The translations under genes and the position numbers were made by a program. Below, piece by piece: positions 27,956 to 37,126 of a DNA stretch of 64,000 nucleotides; position 1 is the first letter of the stretch; each line of letters begins with the position of its first letter. The stretch is from Asaia krungthepensis NRIC 0535 (GTDB lineage Bacteria > Pseudomonadota > Alphaproteobacteria > Acetobacterales > Acetobacteraceae). Location of the stretch: assembly GCF_025995175.1 (NCBI RefSeq), contig NZ_BAPV01000010.1:124001-188000 (forward strand), in the 5' to 3' direction. The notes below the pieces were generated by a model. That model did no database searches. It saw nothing but the letters and a program-made list of their open reading frames with translations, and was not told the origin of the DNA.

Positions 27956-29083
27956 ATGAGCGCGTCCCCCCTCGGTGATGACCGTCTGGACCTTGTGCGT
28001 CTGGCGCGCACCGACGGGATAGGACCGGTCAATTTCCGGCGCCTACTCAAGGAGCATGGTACGGCTACAGCCGCTATCGAGGCTTTGCCGGAACGGGCGC
28101 GCAAGGCGGGGCGACGCTCCGGCGTGGTCATCCCCTCACGCGATTCCGTCTGCGAGGAGCAGGCAGCCTTGGAGCGATTCGGCGCCCGGATGCTTGTGCT
28201 CGGCGATTCCGATTACCCTGCGCTTCTGGCCCGCATTCCCGACGCACCGCCCGTTCTGAGCATCTGGGGGCGGGTCGAGCGGCTTTCCCAGCGTGCGGTG
28301 GGCATTGTGGGCGCACGCAATGCCTCGGCCGGGGGGCTTCGGCTGGCCGAGGCGCTCAGCGGAGCCCTGGCGCATGAGGGCTGCGTGATTGTCTCGGGTC
28401 TCGCGCGTGGCATCGATTCCGTGGCCCACCGCGCGGCGCTTCATCAGGGCATGACGGTTGGGGCAGCGGCAGGCGGGCTCGATTGCTTCTACCCACCCGA
28501 AAATGAGGGACTCTATCGTGCTGTTGCGGAGCGAGGCTGCATCGTCACGGAGGCCCCGCTGGGAACGATCCCGCAATCGAGCCATTTCCCGCGACGCAAT
28601 CGTCTGATTGCCGGGCTGTCTCTGGGCGTGGTGCTTGTGGAGGCCGCGCTCAGGTCAGGCACATTGATTACGGCACGTCTCGCCCTCGAATACGGGCGTG
28701 ATGTGTTTGCCGTTCCGGGGTCGCCTCTCGATCCAAGGTCGCGTGGCGGAAACGACCTGATCCGCCAGGGGGCGATTCTGACAGAAACCGCACAGGACGT
28801 GTTGACCCAGATCGGAACGACCACGCCTGCAACATGCATGGCGGAATGGACTGGCCTGCCTGGCTTTGCGGAGGCTGATCCGCCGGGATTTGCGCCCCCT
28901 CCTGCCCCCGGTGAGGTGCTGGCACAGATCCATCAACTCCTCTCTCCTACGCCTGTGGCAGTTGACGATATCGTGGCGCGCTGCCAGTTCTCGGTTTCCA
29001 TGGTGCTGTCCGCCCTGTCGGAACTCGAACTGGGCGGCATGGCGACCTTCCTTCCCGGGGGTCAGGTTGTGCTTGCAACCTGA
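27956..29083 (+). CDS. dprA: DNA-processing protein DprA
   Basis: A 375-residue protein that protects incoming single-stranded DNA and loads RecA in transformation. Residues ~10-70 form a helical SAM-like domain. The Rossmann-like core includes GIVGARNAS, SGLARGIDSVAH, PLGTIPQSSHFPRRNRLIAG and the FAVPGSPLDPRSRGGNDLI loop. The last ~55 residues are a winged helix (VDDIVARCQFSVSMVLSALS). With comEC nearby it suggests the cell may be transformable. Confidence 0.95.
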   Translation: MSASPLGDDRLDLVRLARTDGIGPVNFRRLLKEHGTATAAIEALPERARKAGRRSGVVIPSRDSVCEEQAALERFGARMLVLGDSDYPALLARIPDAPPVLSIWGRVERLSQRAVGIVGARNASAGGLRLAEALSGALAHEGCVIVSGLARGIDSVAHRAALHQGMTVGAAAGGLDCFYPPENEGLYRAVAERGCIVTEAPLGTIPQSSHFPRRNRLIAGLSLGVVLVEAALRSGTLITARLALEYGRDVFAVPGSPLDPRSRGGNDLIRQGAILTETAQDVLTQIGTTTPATCMAEWTGLPGFAEADPPGFAPPPAPGEVLAQIHQLLSPTPVAVDDIVARCQFSVSMVLSALSELELGGMATFLPGGQVVLAT

Positions 29084-29124
29084 TCTGCGGTGTCCGAGCA
29101 GGCCGGTGCGGTTCTGGAGTAGAG

Positions 29125-31848
29125 ATGACTGATGTCGTAGTGGTCGAAAGCCCGGCGAAGGCGAAGACCATCAACAAATATCTGGGCGATAACTTTATCG
29201 TTCTGGCATCCTTCGGCCATGTCCGCGACCTGCCGCCCAAAGACGGCAGCGTGCGGCCGGACGAGAATTTCGCCATGGACTGGCAGACCGATGAGCGTGG
29301 GGCGAAGCAGATTGCCACCATCGCGAAAGCGGTCAAGAATGCCGATACGCTCTATCTCGCCACTGACCCGGATCGCGAAGGCGAGGCCATTTCCTGGCAT
29401 GTGCGCGCGGCTCTGGAAGAGAAGAACCTGCTACGCGGCAAGAACGTGCAGCGCGTTACCTTCAACGAGATTACGAAATCAGCCGTGCAGACGGCCATGG
29501 CGAACCCGCGCGCGCTCGATCAGCCGCTGATCGATGCCTATATGGCACGCCGTGCCCTCGATTATCTGGTCGGGTTCACGCTCTCACCCGTTCTGTGGCG
29601 CAAGCTGCCAGGCAGCCGCAGCGCGGGTCGCGTGCAATCTGTGGCGCTGCGTCTGATCTGCGAGCGTGAAGCTGAGATCGAGGTGTTCAAGAGCCGCGAA
29701 TACTGGTCGGTCACGGGAGCCTTCGCCACGCCGCGCAATGCCGGCTTCTCGGCGCGCCTGACGCATCTTGAAGGGCGCAAGCTCGACCAATTCGATCTGG
29801 ACAACGCTGAAAAGGCCCATGCCGCACGCGATCTGGTCGCCTCATCCGCCTTCAAGGTACGCTCGGTCGAACGCAAGAAGGCCAGGCGTAACCCCCCTGC
29901 CCCTTTCACCACCTCCACCTTGCAGCAGGAAGCCTCGCGCAAGATCGGCATGAGCGCGCAATCGACCATGCGCGCTGCCCAGCAGCTTTATGAAGGTGTC
30001 GATCTGGGCGGTGAGACGGTCGGTCTGATCACCTATATGCGTACCGATGGCGTGACCATGGCGGCAGAGGCCGTGCATGCGATTCGCGATATGATTGCGG
30101 GCAGCTACGGCGCGCCCTATCTGCCGGAAAAGCCGCGCGTCTATACCAGCAAGGCCAAGAACGCGCAGGAAGCGCACGAGGCCATTCGCCCCACCGACGT
30201 CACGCGCACGCCCGAATCGATGGCCCGCCATCTCTCGGGCGAGCAGATGCGTTTGTACGATCTGATCTGGAAGCGCGCCGTCGCCTCGCAGATGCAATCC
30301 GCAGAGCTCGATCAGGTCGTGGTCGATCTGGCTGATCCCGCCAACCGCACCGTTTTGCGTGCCAATGGCTCGATCATCGCTTTTGACGGCTTTCTCAAGC
30401 TCTATAGCGAGGGACGCGACGACACGAAGTCGGATGAGGAAGAGGGCCGCGTGCTGCCAGCCATGAGCGAGGGAGATTCGCTCTCGACCCGGGGCGTCGA
30501 AGCCGATCAGCATTTCACCCAGCCGCCTCCGCGCTTTTCCGAAGCCAGTCTGGTCAAGCGCATGGAAGAGATCGGTATCGGCCGTCCCTCGACCTATGCC
30601 TCGATCCTGACCGTTCTGCGCGACCGCAACTATGTGCGCCTTGATGCGCGACGCTTCATTCCCGAGGATCGCGGCCGTCTCGTGACGGCGTTCCTGACCT
30701 CCTTCTTCGAGCGCTATGTGGACACCGATTTCACGGCGACACTCGAAGAACAGCTTGATGACATTTCCGATGGTCGTGCCGACTGGCACGATATCATGGC
30801 CGCGTTCTGGCGTGATTTTTCGGCAGCCGTGGCGCAGACGAAGGATCTCAAGATCTCGGATGTCATCGATGCACTCGATGAGGATCTGGGTTCGCATTTC
30901 TTCCCTGCGCGCGATGATGGCGGCGATCCGCGCCAGTGTACGGCCTGCGGCACGGGGCGTCTGGGGCTGCGTCTTGGCAAGTTCGGGGCCTTTATCGGCT
31001 GCTCGAACTACCCGACCTGCCAGTTCACACGTCGCCTCGTGGCGGAAGATGGCGGTGAGGGCGAGACGCTCAAGGAAGGAATGAAAAGCCTCGGTCAGGA
31101 CCCGGAAACGGGTGAGGAAGTGACCGTACGCCGTGGACCTTACGGTCTTTATATCCAGCGTGGCGAGGCTGACCCCGAGAACAAGAAGATCAAGCCCAAG
31201 CGTACCACCATTCCTAAGGGGCTGGAGGGCGACAAGCTGACACTGGGCAAGGCCATCGGCTTGCTGTCCCTGCCGCGCAAGCTCGGACCGCATCCGGAGA
31301 CCGGCGAGATGATCGAAGCCGGGCTCGGGCGCTTTGGTCCCTATGTCAAAATGGGCTCGATCTTCGGGACACTGGATGCCGATGACGACGTGCTGACGGT
31401 CGGGCTCAACCGCGCCATCGACTCCCTGGCCAAGAAGCTGGCCTCCATTCGCACGCTTGGCGCGCATCCCAAGGATGGCGAGGCTGTGATGGTGCGTAAG
31501 GGACGATTCGGCCCCTATGTGCAGCATGGTCAGGTCGTGGCGAATCTCGCCAAGGGACAGGCGATGGACGACGTGACCCTCGATGAGGCCCTGGCCCTTT
31601 TGACCGAGAAGGGTAAGCCCCTCAAGGCGAAGGGCAAGGTGGCGCGCAAGCCGGCATCGAAAGCCACAACAGGCGAAGGGGCGGCCGAGAAGAAAGCGGC
31701 TCCCAAAAAGAAAGCCGCGTCCAAAACGACAACCGCCAAGAAAACAGCCGCTAAAAAAGCGGCATCAACAAAAAAGACCGGTGAGGGTAAAGCGCCTGTA
31801 AGGAAACCGCGCGTGGCCAAGACAACAGATGGTGAAGACACGCCGTAA
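29125..31848 (+). CDS. topA: DNA topoisomerase I
   Basis: A 907-residue type IA topoisomerase that relaxes negative supercoils. The Toprim domain starts TDVVVVESPAKAKTI (E8) and has the acidic triad in LATDPDREGEA. The active-site tyrosine is Y304 (LITYMRTDG). One C4 zinc ribbon (CTACGTGRLG ... GCSNYPTC) follows the core, then two or more cysteine-free repeats of the KFGPYV type. The last ~90 residues are a Lys/Ala-rich basic tail, common in Alphaproteobacteria and thought to bind DNA. GGAG precedes the ATG. It is the last gene of the pyrB-topA group. Confidence 0.97.
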   Translation: MTDVVVVESPAKAKTINKYLGDNFIVLASFGHVRDLPPKDGSVRPDENFAMDWQTDERGAKQIATIAKAVKNADTLYLATDPDREGEAISWHVRAALEEKNLLRGKNVQRVTFNEITKSAVQTAMANPRALDQPLIDAYMARRALDYLVGFTLSPVLWRKLPGSRSAGRVQSVALRLICEREAEIEVFKSREYWSVTGAFATPRNAGFSARLTHLEGRKLDQFDLDNAEKAHAARDLVASSAFKVRSVERKKARRNPPAPFTTSTLQQEASRKIGMSAQSTMRAAQQLYEGVDLGGETVGLITYMRTDGVTMAAEAVHAIRDMIAGSYGAPYLPEKPRVYTSKAKNAQEAHEAIRPTDVTRTPESMARHLSGEQMRLYDLIWKRAVASQMQSAELDQVVVDLADPANRTVLRANGSIIAFDGFLKLYSEGRDDTKSDEEEGRVLPAMSEGDSLSTRGVEADQHFTQPPPRFSEASLVKRMEEIGIGRPSTYASILTVLRDRNYVRLDARRFIPEDRGRLVTAFLTSFFERYVDTDFTATLEEQLDDISDGRADWHDIMAAFWRDFSAAVAQTKDLKISDVIDALDEDLGSHFFPARDDGGDPRQCTACGTGRLGLRLGKFGAFIGCSNYPTCQFTRRLVAEDGGEGETLKEGMKSLGQDPETGEEVTVRRGPYGLYIQRGEADPENKKIKPKRTTIPKGLEGDKLTLGKAIGLLSLPRKLGPHPETGEMIEAGLGRFGPYVKMGSIFGTLDADDDVLTVGLNRAIDSLAKKLASIRTLGAHPKDGEAVMVRKGRFGPYVQHGQVVANLAKGQAMDDVTLDEALALLTEKGKPLKAKGKVARKPASKATTGEGAAEKKAAPKKKAASKTTTAKKTAAKKAASTKKTGEGKAPVRKPRVAKTTDGEDTP

Positions 31849-31852
31849 TTTG

Positions 31853-31884
31853 CGTTTTTGCGGCCACAGAGCGTGGCAAAAACG
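31853..31884 (+). terminator. Probable terminator after topA
   Basis: CGTTTTTG (31853-31860) pairs with CAAAAACG (31877-31884) and CCAC with GTGG inside, with a CGG bulge and an AGAGC loop. It lies five bases after the topA stop. The T run is in the left arm, so it is weaker as a classic terminator on the plus strand. Confidence 0.5.
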
Positions 31885-32049
31885 TCGCTCCCCCTGTTAG
31901 GCTCTCTTTCGCGGTCCGATCCGGACAGCTAAAGCGACGTTCGATGGGGGAAGCCATCGTCCTGATGGTCAAGGTCACCGGCTCTGAACAAAGTTCCTTT
32001 CCTGACTGGCGCGCCCTGCCGTGGGCTGCTTGGTACAGCAGGGCTCATC

Positions 32050-33567
32050 GTGGCTCTGGCTGCACCGGCGCAAGCGCAGGAAATCGCCGCGCTGGATACG
32101 GGGCTCATGGGCTCCGTCTTGTCGAGCGCATTCCGCTTTCTGACGCCCAGAACACTCGAAGCTCATTCAAGCCGGACCTTCAGCATATGGGGTCTTGACG
32201 GTCTGACGGCGATCGACCCGTCGATCACCATGACGGAGCCGCCTCACGGGCCCAAAGACCCCGCCATGCTGCGTCTGTCGATCGGGCAGAACGAACTCAC
32301 CCAGCTTCGCGAACCGGGTGACAACGACATGGGCGAGTGGATAAGGGCCATCGTCTCGATCATGGACTCTGCCTGGCGTGCCTCGCCAGCCCTGCGGAAT
32401 GCAGGACGCGACGCCCTGCTCCAGAGCTTCTTCGACGAGTTGTTCAACCATCTGGACCCGTATTCGCGCTACGTCGCCCCTGCCCCTGCCGGTAATGACC
32501 GGGCCAATCGTACCGGTGATATCGCGGGCGTTGGACTTTCGCTGGCGCGGGATAACGGGACACTTGTGGTCGCCGCGATCAATGCCAATGGCCCTGCCTG
32601 GGCAGCAGGCGCCAATATCGGTCAGAAACTCCTCGCGGTGGATGGTCGCTCCACCCGAAACCAAGACCCGGCCACAGTAGAATCCTGGCTCGGAGGTGCG
32701 GCAGGCAGCAAGGTGAAGCTGCTACTGGCCGATCCGGGTCATCACGGCGCAGTCATGCGCCTGGAGCGTCAGATCGTCCCGCCCCAGACAGTGTTTGCGA
32801 GCATGCACGACCATGTTGCCGTTATGCGTATTGCCTCGTTCTCCTCCGACACCGCAGAAGAGTTGAGCCAGAACATCGACCAGGCCTTACAGGACAAGAA
32901 GCTGACAGGCCTCATCTTCGATCTGCGCGGCGATCGCGGCGGCGTCCTGCAGCAGGCGGTCACGGCGACGGCCCTCGTGCTCGATCAGGGCATCGCGGTG
33001 GTCACAAAAGGCCGGGACCCGAAATCGAACCATGTCTGGGCCGTACAGGGCGGAGACATGACCCATGGCCTGCCGATAATCGCGCTCGTGGACGGGCGCA
33101 CTGCCAGCGCGGCCGAGATCATGGCGGCTTCCCTTTCGGATCATCGGCGCGCTGTCGTGATCGGCAGCGCCACACTCGGCAAGGGACTGGTCCAGGCCGT
33201 GGGCCAGATGCCCGATGGCGGCGAGCTTTTTGTAACCTGGAGCCGTGTCATCGCGCCCCTCGGCTGGCCCCTGCAGGGACTGGGCGTAACGCCCCAGATC
33301 TGCACCTCACGCGGGGCGCTGGCTGTCGATCAGCAATTGCAATCCCTCTCCCAGGGCAAGCTGCTGGATGCAGAGACTCTTCGCGCCAGCCGTGAGCTCC
33401 GTTTTCCGGTCAGCGTCTCGCGCATTCTGGATATCAGACGCCACTGCCCGGCGGCACTCGGTACCGATGCCGATCTCGACACGGCGGCACTCATCCTGCA
33501 TCGGCCCGAGAGCTACAAAGCAGCGCTTTCTGCCATGCCTGATGACATGGACGATGCCTCACCGTGA
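32050..33567 (+). CDS. S41 family carboxy-terminal processing peptidase (CtpA-like), exported
   Basis: A serine peptidase of the Ctp family with a PDZ-like domain (residues ~155-245) before the protease core. The catalytic Ser-Lys dyad is S353 (RTASAAE) and K378 (LGKGLVQ), exactly 25 residues apart as in CtpA. The GTG at 32050 leaves only half a signal peptide (MALAAPAQA-QE). The same frame is open upstream to a CTG at 31984 with AAGG nine bases before it. That start would give a full signal sequence beginning (M)NKVPFLTGAPCRGLLG, so a CTG start is likely. It is coupled to the next gene by a four-base overlap. Confidence 0.88.
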   Translation: MALAAPAQAQEIAALDTGLMGSVLSSAFRFLTPRTLEAHSSRTFSIWGLDGLTAIDPSITMTEPPHGPKDPAMLRLSIGQNELTQLREPGDNDMGEWIRAIVSIMDSAWRASPALRNAGRDALLQSFFDELFNHLDPYSRYVAPAPAGNDRANRTGDIAGVGLSLARDNGTLVVAAINANGPAWAAGANIGQKLLAVDGRSTRNQDPATVESWLGGAAGSKVKLLLADPGHHGAVMRLERQIVPPQTVFASMHDHVAVMRIASFSSDTAEELSQNIDQALQDKKLTGLIFDLRGDRGGVLQQAVTATALVLDQGIAVVTKGRDPKSNHVWAVQGGDMTHGLPIIALVDGRTASAAEIMAASLSDHRRAVVIGSATLGKGLVQAVGQMPDGGELFVTWSRVIAPLGWPLQGLGVTPQICTSRGALAVDQQLQSLSQGKLLDAETLRASRELRFPVSVSRILDIRRHCPAALGTDADLDTAALILHRPESYKAALSAMPDDMDDASP

Positions 33568-33896
33568 TCGAAGCACGACTGAAATCAGGGCTCTGGGTGC
33601 GCGGGCTGATGCGTCTGGCCGAGACCAAAGGTCATTCAGCCATGCGGCTGCGGCGCGGCGATGAGGATGCAGGGGCGGTCCTGATCGTCCTGACCGATCG
33701 CGAGGGACGTCTGGCGCTGCTTCGCGAGGCGGCTCTCGGTGCGGGCTGGGAACGCATCGCTCTGGAAGATACTCAAGCGCTCGACACCTATATCGAGCGA
33801 CAAACGCGTTATGACCCCGATCTGTGGGTGTTGGAGCTCACTCTTGAAGACGTGACCAGCCCCATCGAAGCCGAATTGCCAGGTCGTACTTCATGA
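33564..33896 (+). CDS. DUF1491 family protein
   Basis: A 110-residue cytoplasmic protein of the alphaproteobacterial DUF1491 family. It starts with GTG overlapping the upstream stop (GTGA). Features include LKSGLWVRGLMRLAE, a central LIVLTDREGRLALLREA and RYDPDLWVLELTLED at the C-terminus. The function is unknown. Co-translation with the S41 peptidase is the only clue. Confidence 0.8.
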   Translation: MIEARLKSGLWVRGLMRLAETKGHSAMRLRRGDEDAGAVLIVLTDREGRLALLREAALGAGWERIALEDTQALDTYIERQTRYDPDLWVLELTLEDVTSPIEAELPGRTS

Positions 33897-34129
33897 ACCG
33901 GCAGGGTTTGCCCGTTTCTCTTCGCGGAAAATCCGGCACCGACTGTTGCAACCATCCCACACTCGGGGGAGGAAGACAGAAAGGCGCAACTTGGTGAATG
34001 CACCGCGAGGATAAACTTGCGTTGCACAGGGATGACAGTTCAGCAAAAAGACGGCATTCAGATCGCTGCGGACGGCCAGCATACTGGTCCTCTTTCAGTC
34101 TGCCGCGTGAAAAGGATGGAGAAGACGAT

Positions 34130-35338
34130 ATGACGCTGGAACACCGAACGCGCGGTGAAACCGTTTGCCGCCCGTTCTCCGATGTCCGGCAGGCGGTCGG
34201 CTCGCTCCCCCGGCTTTTCCGCAGAAGCATTCTGGGCCTGACGGCACTCAGTGCTCTCACCCTTGCCACCCCGTCTCATGCGCAGGTGATCAAGGGGCTG
34301 TATGTCGCCGGCTCGGGCGGTGCCAGCTTCAATCAGGATCAGACCGTGCGCCTCTCGCCGGTTCTGCCCAGTGGCCGCGACCATTACGATACGGGCGTTA
34401 CCGGCCTCGGGTCGGTCGGCTGGGGTCTCGGCAATGGTTTCCGCGTTGAAGTTGAAGGCAATTATCGCAATAATCGCCTCCAGCAATTCCGGTCCAGCTA
34501 CTTCCCGTCTTCCGTCGGTGGGCGTCAGCAAGGCTACGGCGTGATGGCCAATGCGCTGTTCGACATGGATATCGGCGCAAACTGGGTCTATCCGTATTTC
34601 GGTGCCGGTGTGGGCTATGGCTGGCAGGCCATGAAAGCCTCGGTCCGTGCGCCGAACAATTATCTGAACCAGAGCATCAACGGCACGGCCAGCAATTTTG
34701 CCTATCAGGGCATTTTCGGTCTCTCCTTCCCCGTACCGTTCGCCGTCGGCCTGTCCTTCACCACCGAGTATCGCTTCTATTCGCTTCTCGGGCCGAACGG
34801 GCACCATGCCACGGGTTATGGCAGCATCGGCGGCTATGATAATCCGCGTCCTGCCGGGGCAATGGATGGCAACCGCGTGACGCGCAACGATTTCAACCAT
34901 TCGCTGCTTCTCGGCCTGCGTTACGAGTTCAACCCTGCACCGCCACCGCCGCGCAGCGTGCCGGTCATGACAGCTCCGGCTCCCGCTCCCGCACGCAGCT
35001 ATCTTGTGTTCTTCGACTGGGATCGCGCCGACCTGACGGACAGGGCGCGTTCGATTGTCGGCACCGCGGCGCAGAATTCCACGCACACCCAGCTCACCCG
35101 CATCGAGGTGAACGGCTATACGGATAACAGCGCGGCCCATCCGGGGGCACGTGGCGCGGGCTATAACATGAAGCTTTCCCTGCGCCGTGCAGACGCCGTG
35201 CGCGCAGAACTGATCCGCGACGGTGTTGCGGGCGGCCTGATCGTGACCAAAGGCTTCGGCGAGAGCAACCCGCTGGTCCAGACTGCGGCAAATACCCGTG
35301 AGCCTCAGAACCGCCGCGTGGAAATCATCCTGCACTGA
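34130..35338 (+). CDS. OmpA family outer-membrane protein
   Basis: A 402-residue protein. The ATG at 34130 has GGAGA eight bases before it. A long n-region precedes a signal sequence (SILGLTALSALTLATPSHA). Residues ~52-270 form an eight-strand OmpA-like beta barrel (GVMANALFDMDIGANWVYPY, FTTEYRFYS). A PPPPR/APAPAPA linker precedes the C-terminal OmpA domain (SYLVFFDWDRADLTD to NRRVEIILH), which binds peptidoglycan through conserved Asp and Arg. It anchors the outer membrane to the wall. The 233-base upstream gap suggests a long, separately promoted leader. A strong terminator follows. Confidence 0.92.
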   Translation: MTLEHRTRGETVCRPFSDVRQAVGSLPRLFRRSILGLTALSALTLATPSHAQVIKGLYVAGSGGASFNQDQTVRLSPVLPSGRDHYDTGVTGLGSVGWGLGNGFRVEVEGNYRNNRLQQFRSSYFPSSVGGRQQGYGVMANALFDMDIGANWVYPYFGAGVGYGWQAMKASVRAPNNYLNQSINGTASNFAYQGIFGLSFPVPFAVGLSFTTEYRFYSLLGPNGHHATGYGSIGGYDNPRPAGAMDGNRVTRNDFNHSLLLGLRYEFNPAPPPPRSVPVMTAPAPAPARSYLVFFDWDRADLTDRARSIVGTAAQNSTHTQLTRIEVNGYTDNSAAHPGARGAGYNMKLSLRRADAVRAELIRDGVAGGLIVTKGFGESNPLVQTAANTREPQNRRVEIILH

Positions 35339-35377
35339 TCTCGCGATCACTGCCTGAATGACGCCTTCGAGCTCAGG

Positions 35378-35410
35378 AAACCCCGGCCCGCCTCAGCGGA
35401 TCGGGGTTTT
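35378..35410. terminator. Terminator between ompA-like gene and cysK
   Basis: AAACCCCG (35378-35385) pairs with CGGGGTTTT (35402-35410), ending in a five-T run. The 16-base loop contains its own CCGC/GCGG pair. It sits between two convergent genes. Confidence 0.8.
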
Positions 35411-35424
35411 TCATAGCCGGTTTC

Positions 35425-36453
35425 TCAGACGAGACCGTTGAAAAGCGAGGTCGAAAGATAGCGCTCGGCAAATGACGGCACGATAGACACGATCGTCTTG
35501 CCAGCATTCTCTTCACGCTGCGCCAGGGCGAGTGCCGCGTGAAGAGCGGCGCCGGAGGAGATGCCTATCGGTATCCCCTCGATACGGGCACAGCGCCGGG
35601 CGGCCGCCATGGCGTCGCGCTCTGATACGACCAGCACGCCATCGAGCAGCGAGGAATCGAGCGTGTTGGGACAGAATCCCGGCCCGATCCCCTGGATACC
35701 GTGCGGGCCGGGATCATCTCCGTTCAGCACGGCGCTCTCGGCAGGTTCGACACCCCATAATTGAATTCCTGGTTTACGCGGCTTGAGCGTGCGCGCGATC
35801 CCGGTCAGCGTGCCTCCCGTTCCGAGGCCAGCAACAACCAGATCGACTTCTCCCTTCGTGTCCTCCCAGATCTCCTCCGCTGTTGTCAGGGCATGGATCT
35901 CGGGATTCGCAGGATTATCGAACTGGCTGGGCATCCAGGCATCCGGGAGAGAGGCGACCAGTTCCTCAGCGCGCATGATGGCCCCCGCCATGCCGCGCGC
36001 GGCGGGTGTCAGTTCCAGTTGGGCGTCCATCATGCGCAGCATCTTGCGACGCTCGATCGAGGCACTTTCCGGCATGGTCACGATCAGCCGGTACCCGAGG
36101 GCTGCCGAAGCGAAAGCCAGTGAAATACCTGTATTGCCCGATGTGGGCTCGACGAGAACCGTGCGCCCCGGAATGATCTCGCCGCGCGCCTCTGCCTGCT
36201 GGATAAGAGCGAGACCGATACGATCCTTGACCGATCCGAGAGGGTTGAAGAACTCCAGCTTGAGAAGAAGCCTTGCGTGAAGCCTGTCGGCTTCGGTCAG
36301 GCGTGGTACCGCGACAAGGGGGGTACCGCCGACAGTCTCCAATATCGACTCATAAACACGGCCTCTGGGGGCGGCATAGCGTGCTGCCAGACCGTCCGGA
36401 CGGCCCTTCTCCTGTTCGACGCTCAAATCGCGCTCCTTCGTGGCAATCGGCAA
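35425..36453 (-). CDS. cysK: Cysteine synthase A
   Basis: It replaces the acetyl group of O-acetylserine with sulfide to form cysteine, using PLP. In the 342-residue protein the PLP lysine is K76 (NPLGSVKDRIG), the cofactor loop is TSGNTGIS (104-111) and the second glycine loop is GLGTGGTLTG. An N-terminal extension of ~30 residues precedes the usual start; an internal start is possible but none has better support. The gene is divergent from an Rrf2-type regulator across 79 bases that contain a perfect palindrome, which suggests control by that regulator. Confidence 0.95.
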   Translation of the reverse strand: MPIATKERDLSVEQEKGRPDGLAARYAAPRGRVYESILETVGGTPLVAVPRLTEADRLHARLLLKLEFFNPLGSVKDRIGLALIQQAEARGEIIPGRTVLVEPTSGNTGISLAFASAALGYRLIVTMPESASIERRKMLRMMDAQLELTPAARGMAGAIMRAEELVASLPDAWMPSQFDNPANPEIHALTTAEEIWEDTKGEVDLVVAGLGTGGTLTGIARTLKPRKPGIQLWGVEPAESAVLNGDDPGPHGIQGIGPGFCPNTLDSSLLDGVLVVSERDAMAAARRCARIEGIPIGISSGAALHAALALAQREENAGKTIVSIVPSFAERYLSTSLFNGLV

Positions 36454-36504
36454 AAAAACCAGTCTTGCGATGCTGGCCTGTGATTTATCGGCAATAACTG
36501 CTAC

Positions 36505-36516
36505 ATTACGCGTAAT
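36505..36516. promoter_or_regulatory. 12-bp palindrome between cysK and the Rrf2 gene
   Basis: ATTACGCGTAAT is a perfect palindrome, 16 bases before the regulator ATG and 51 bases from the cysK start. Position and symmetry fit an operator for the adjacent dimeric regulator. The binding specificity is inferred only. Confidence 0.5.
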
Positions 36517-36532
36517 TTGTCATTGAGGAAAA

Positions 36533-36988
36533 ATGCACATGTATCTCCGCAGGGACAGGGCGATGATCGCCGTGATCATCATGGTCGATGTAGCCTTTCA
36601 TGCCGGACGTTCCAGCCTGGTCAGCGGTGGAGATATTGCCGAACGTGCAGGTCTGGCCCGCAGGGGAATCGAACCCCTGCTCCAGGCCCTGTCGCGCTCC
36701 GGTCTGCTCGAAAGCGTGCGTGGCCCCAGAGGAGGGTACAGGCTGGGGCGCCCGCAACGCGACATCGGTCTGGATGAGATTGTTCGTGTGGTGGTATCGG
36801 AAGACAGCAATACGGAAGAAACGGCCCAGGGAGCCCTGTTCCGTAACGTGATCGAGCCGTGCTGGCAGATTCTCGATGAGACAGTGCGAAGCGAGATGGC
36901 AGGCCTGACGCTCGAGGAGATGGTCAGAAGGGCTGAGGCTGCCGGGTTGCGCCGTCCGGTCCATGAGCCGATTTCGTTTTCGATCTGA
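36533..36988 (+). CDS. Rrf2 family transcriptional regulator (CymR-like)
   Basis: A 151-residue winged-helix protein. The helix-turn-helix is GGDIAERAGLARRGIEPLLQ and the wing is SVRGPRGGYRLGRPQRDI, the Rrf2 hallmark. The three cysteines that bind an Fe-S cluster in IscR/RsrR are absent (only one Cys, in VIEPCW). It is thus closer to CymR, which senses cysteine status by binding CysK in Firmicutes. Its place divergent from cysK fits that role by analogy. A second ATG at 36539 has better spacing from GAGG than 36533. Confidence 0.85.
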   Translation: MHMYLRRDRAMIAVIIMVDVAFHAGRSSLVSGGDIAERAGLARRGIEPLLQALSRSGLLESVRGPRGGYRLGRPQRDIGLDEIVRVVVSEDSNTEETAQGALFRNVIEPCWQILDETVRSEMAGLTLEEMVRRAEAAGLRRPVHEPISFSI

Positions 36989-37126
36989 GGAATAGGTGGC
37001 CTGAAGATCAGGCAATGTGAAGGTCACATGGGGCCGCCGAAACGGCCCCAATGGGCTCAGCCTCAGAGGCAGGCGTATCGTCGAGCAGGCGGCCGCCTGT
37101 GAGGCAGCCTGACCCCGCTCGCGGTT

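Noticed and set aside
29842-31527. 561-codon antisense open frame over topA
   Set aside because: Same cause; topA is complete and conserved.
34058-35350. 430-codon antisense open frame over the OmpA-like gene
   Set aside because: Shadow of codon bias; no domain.
36660-36682. Minus-strand sequence resembling a tRNA T-arm (GGGGTTCGATTCCCC)
   Set aside because: No matching acceptor, D or anticodon arm upstream; the stretch lies inside the conserved helix-turn-helix of the Rrf2 gene, so it is chance.
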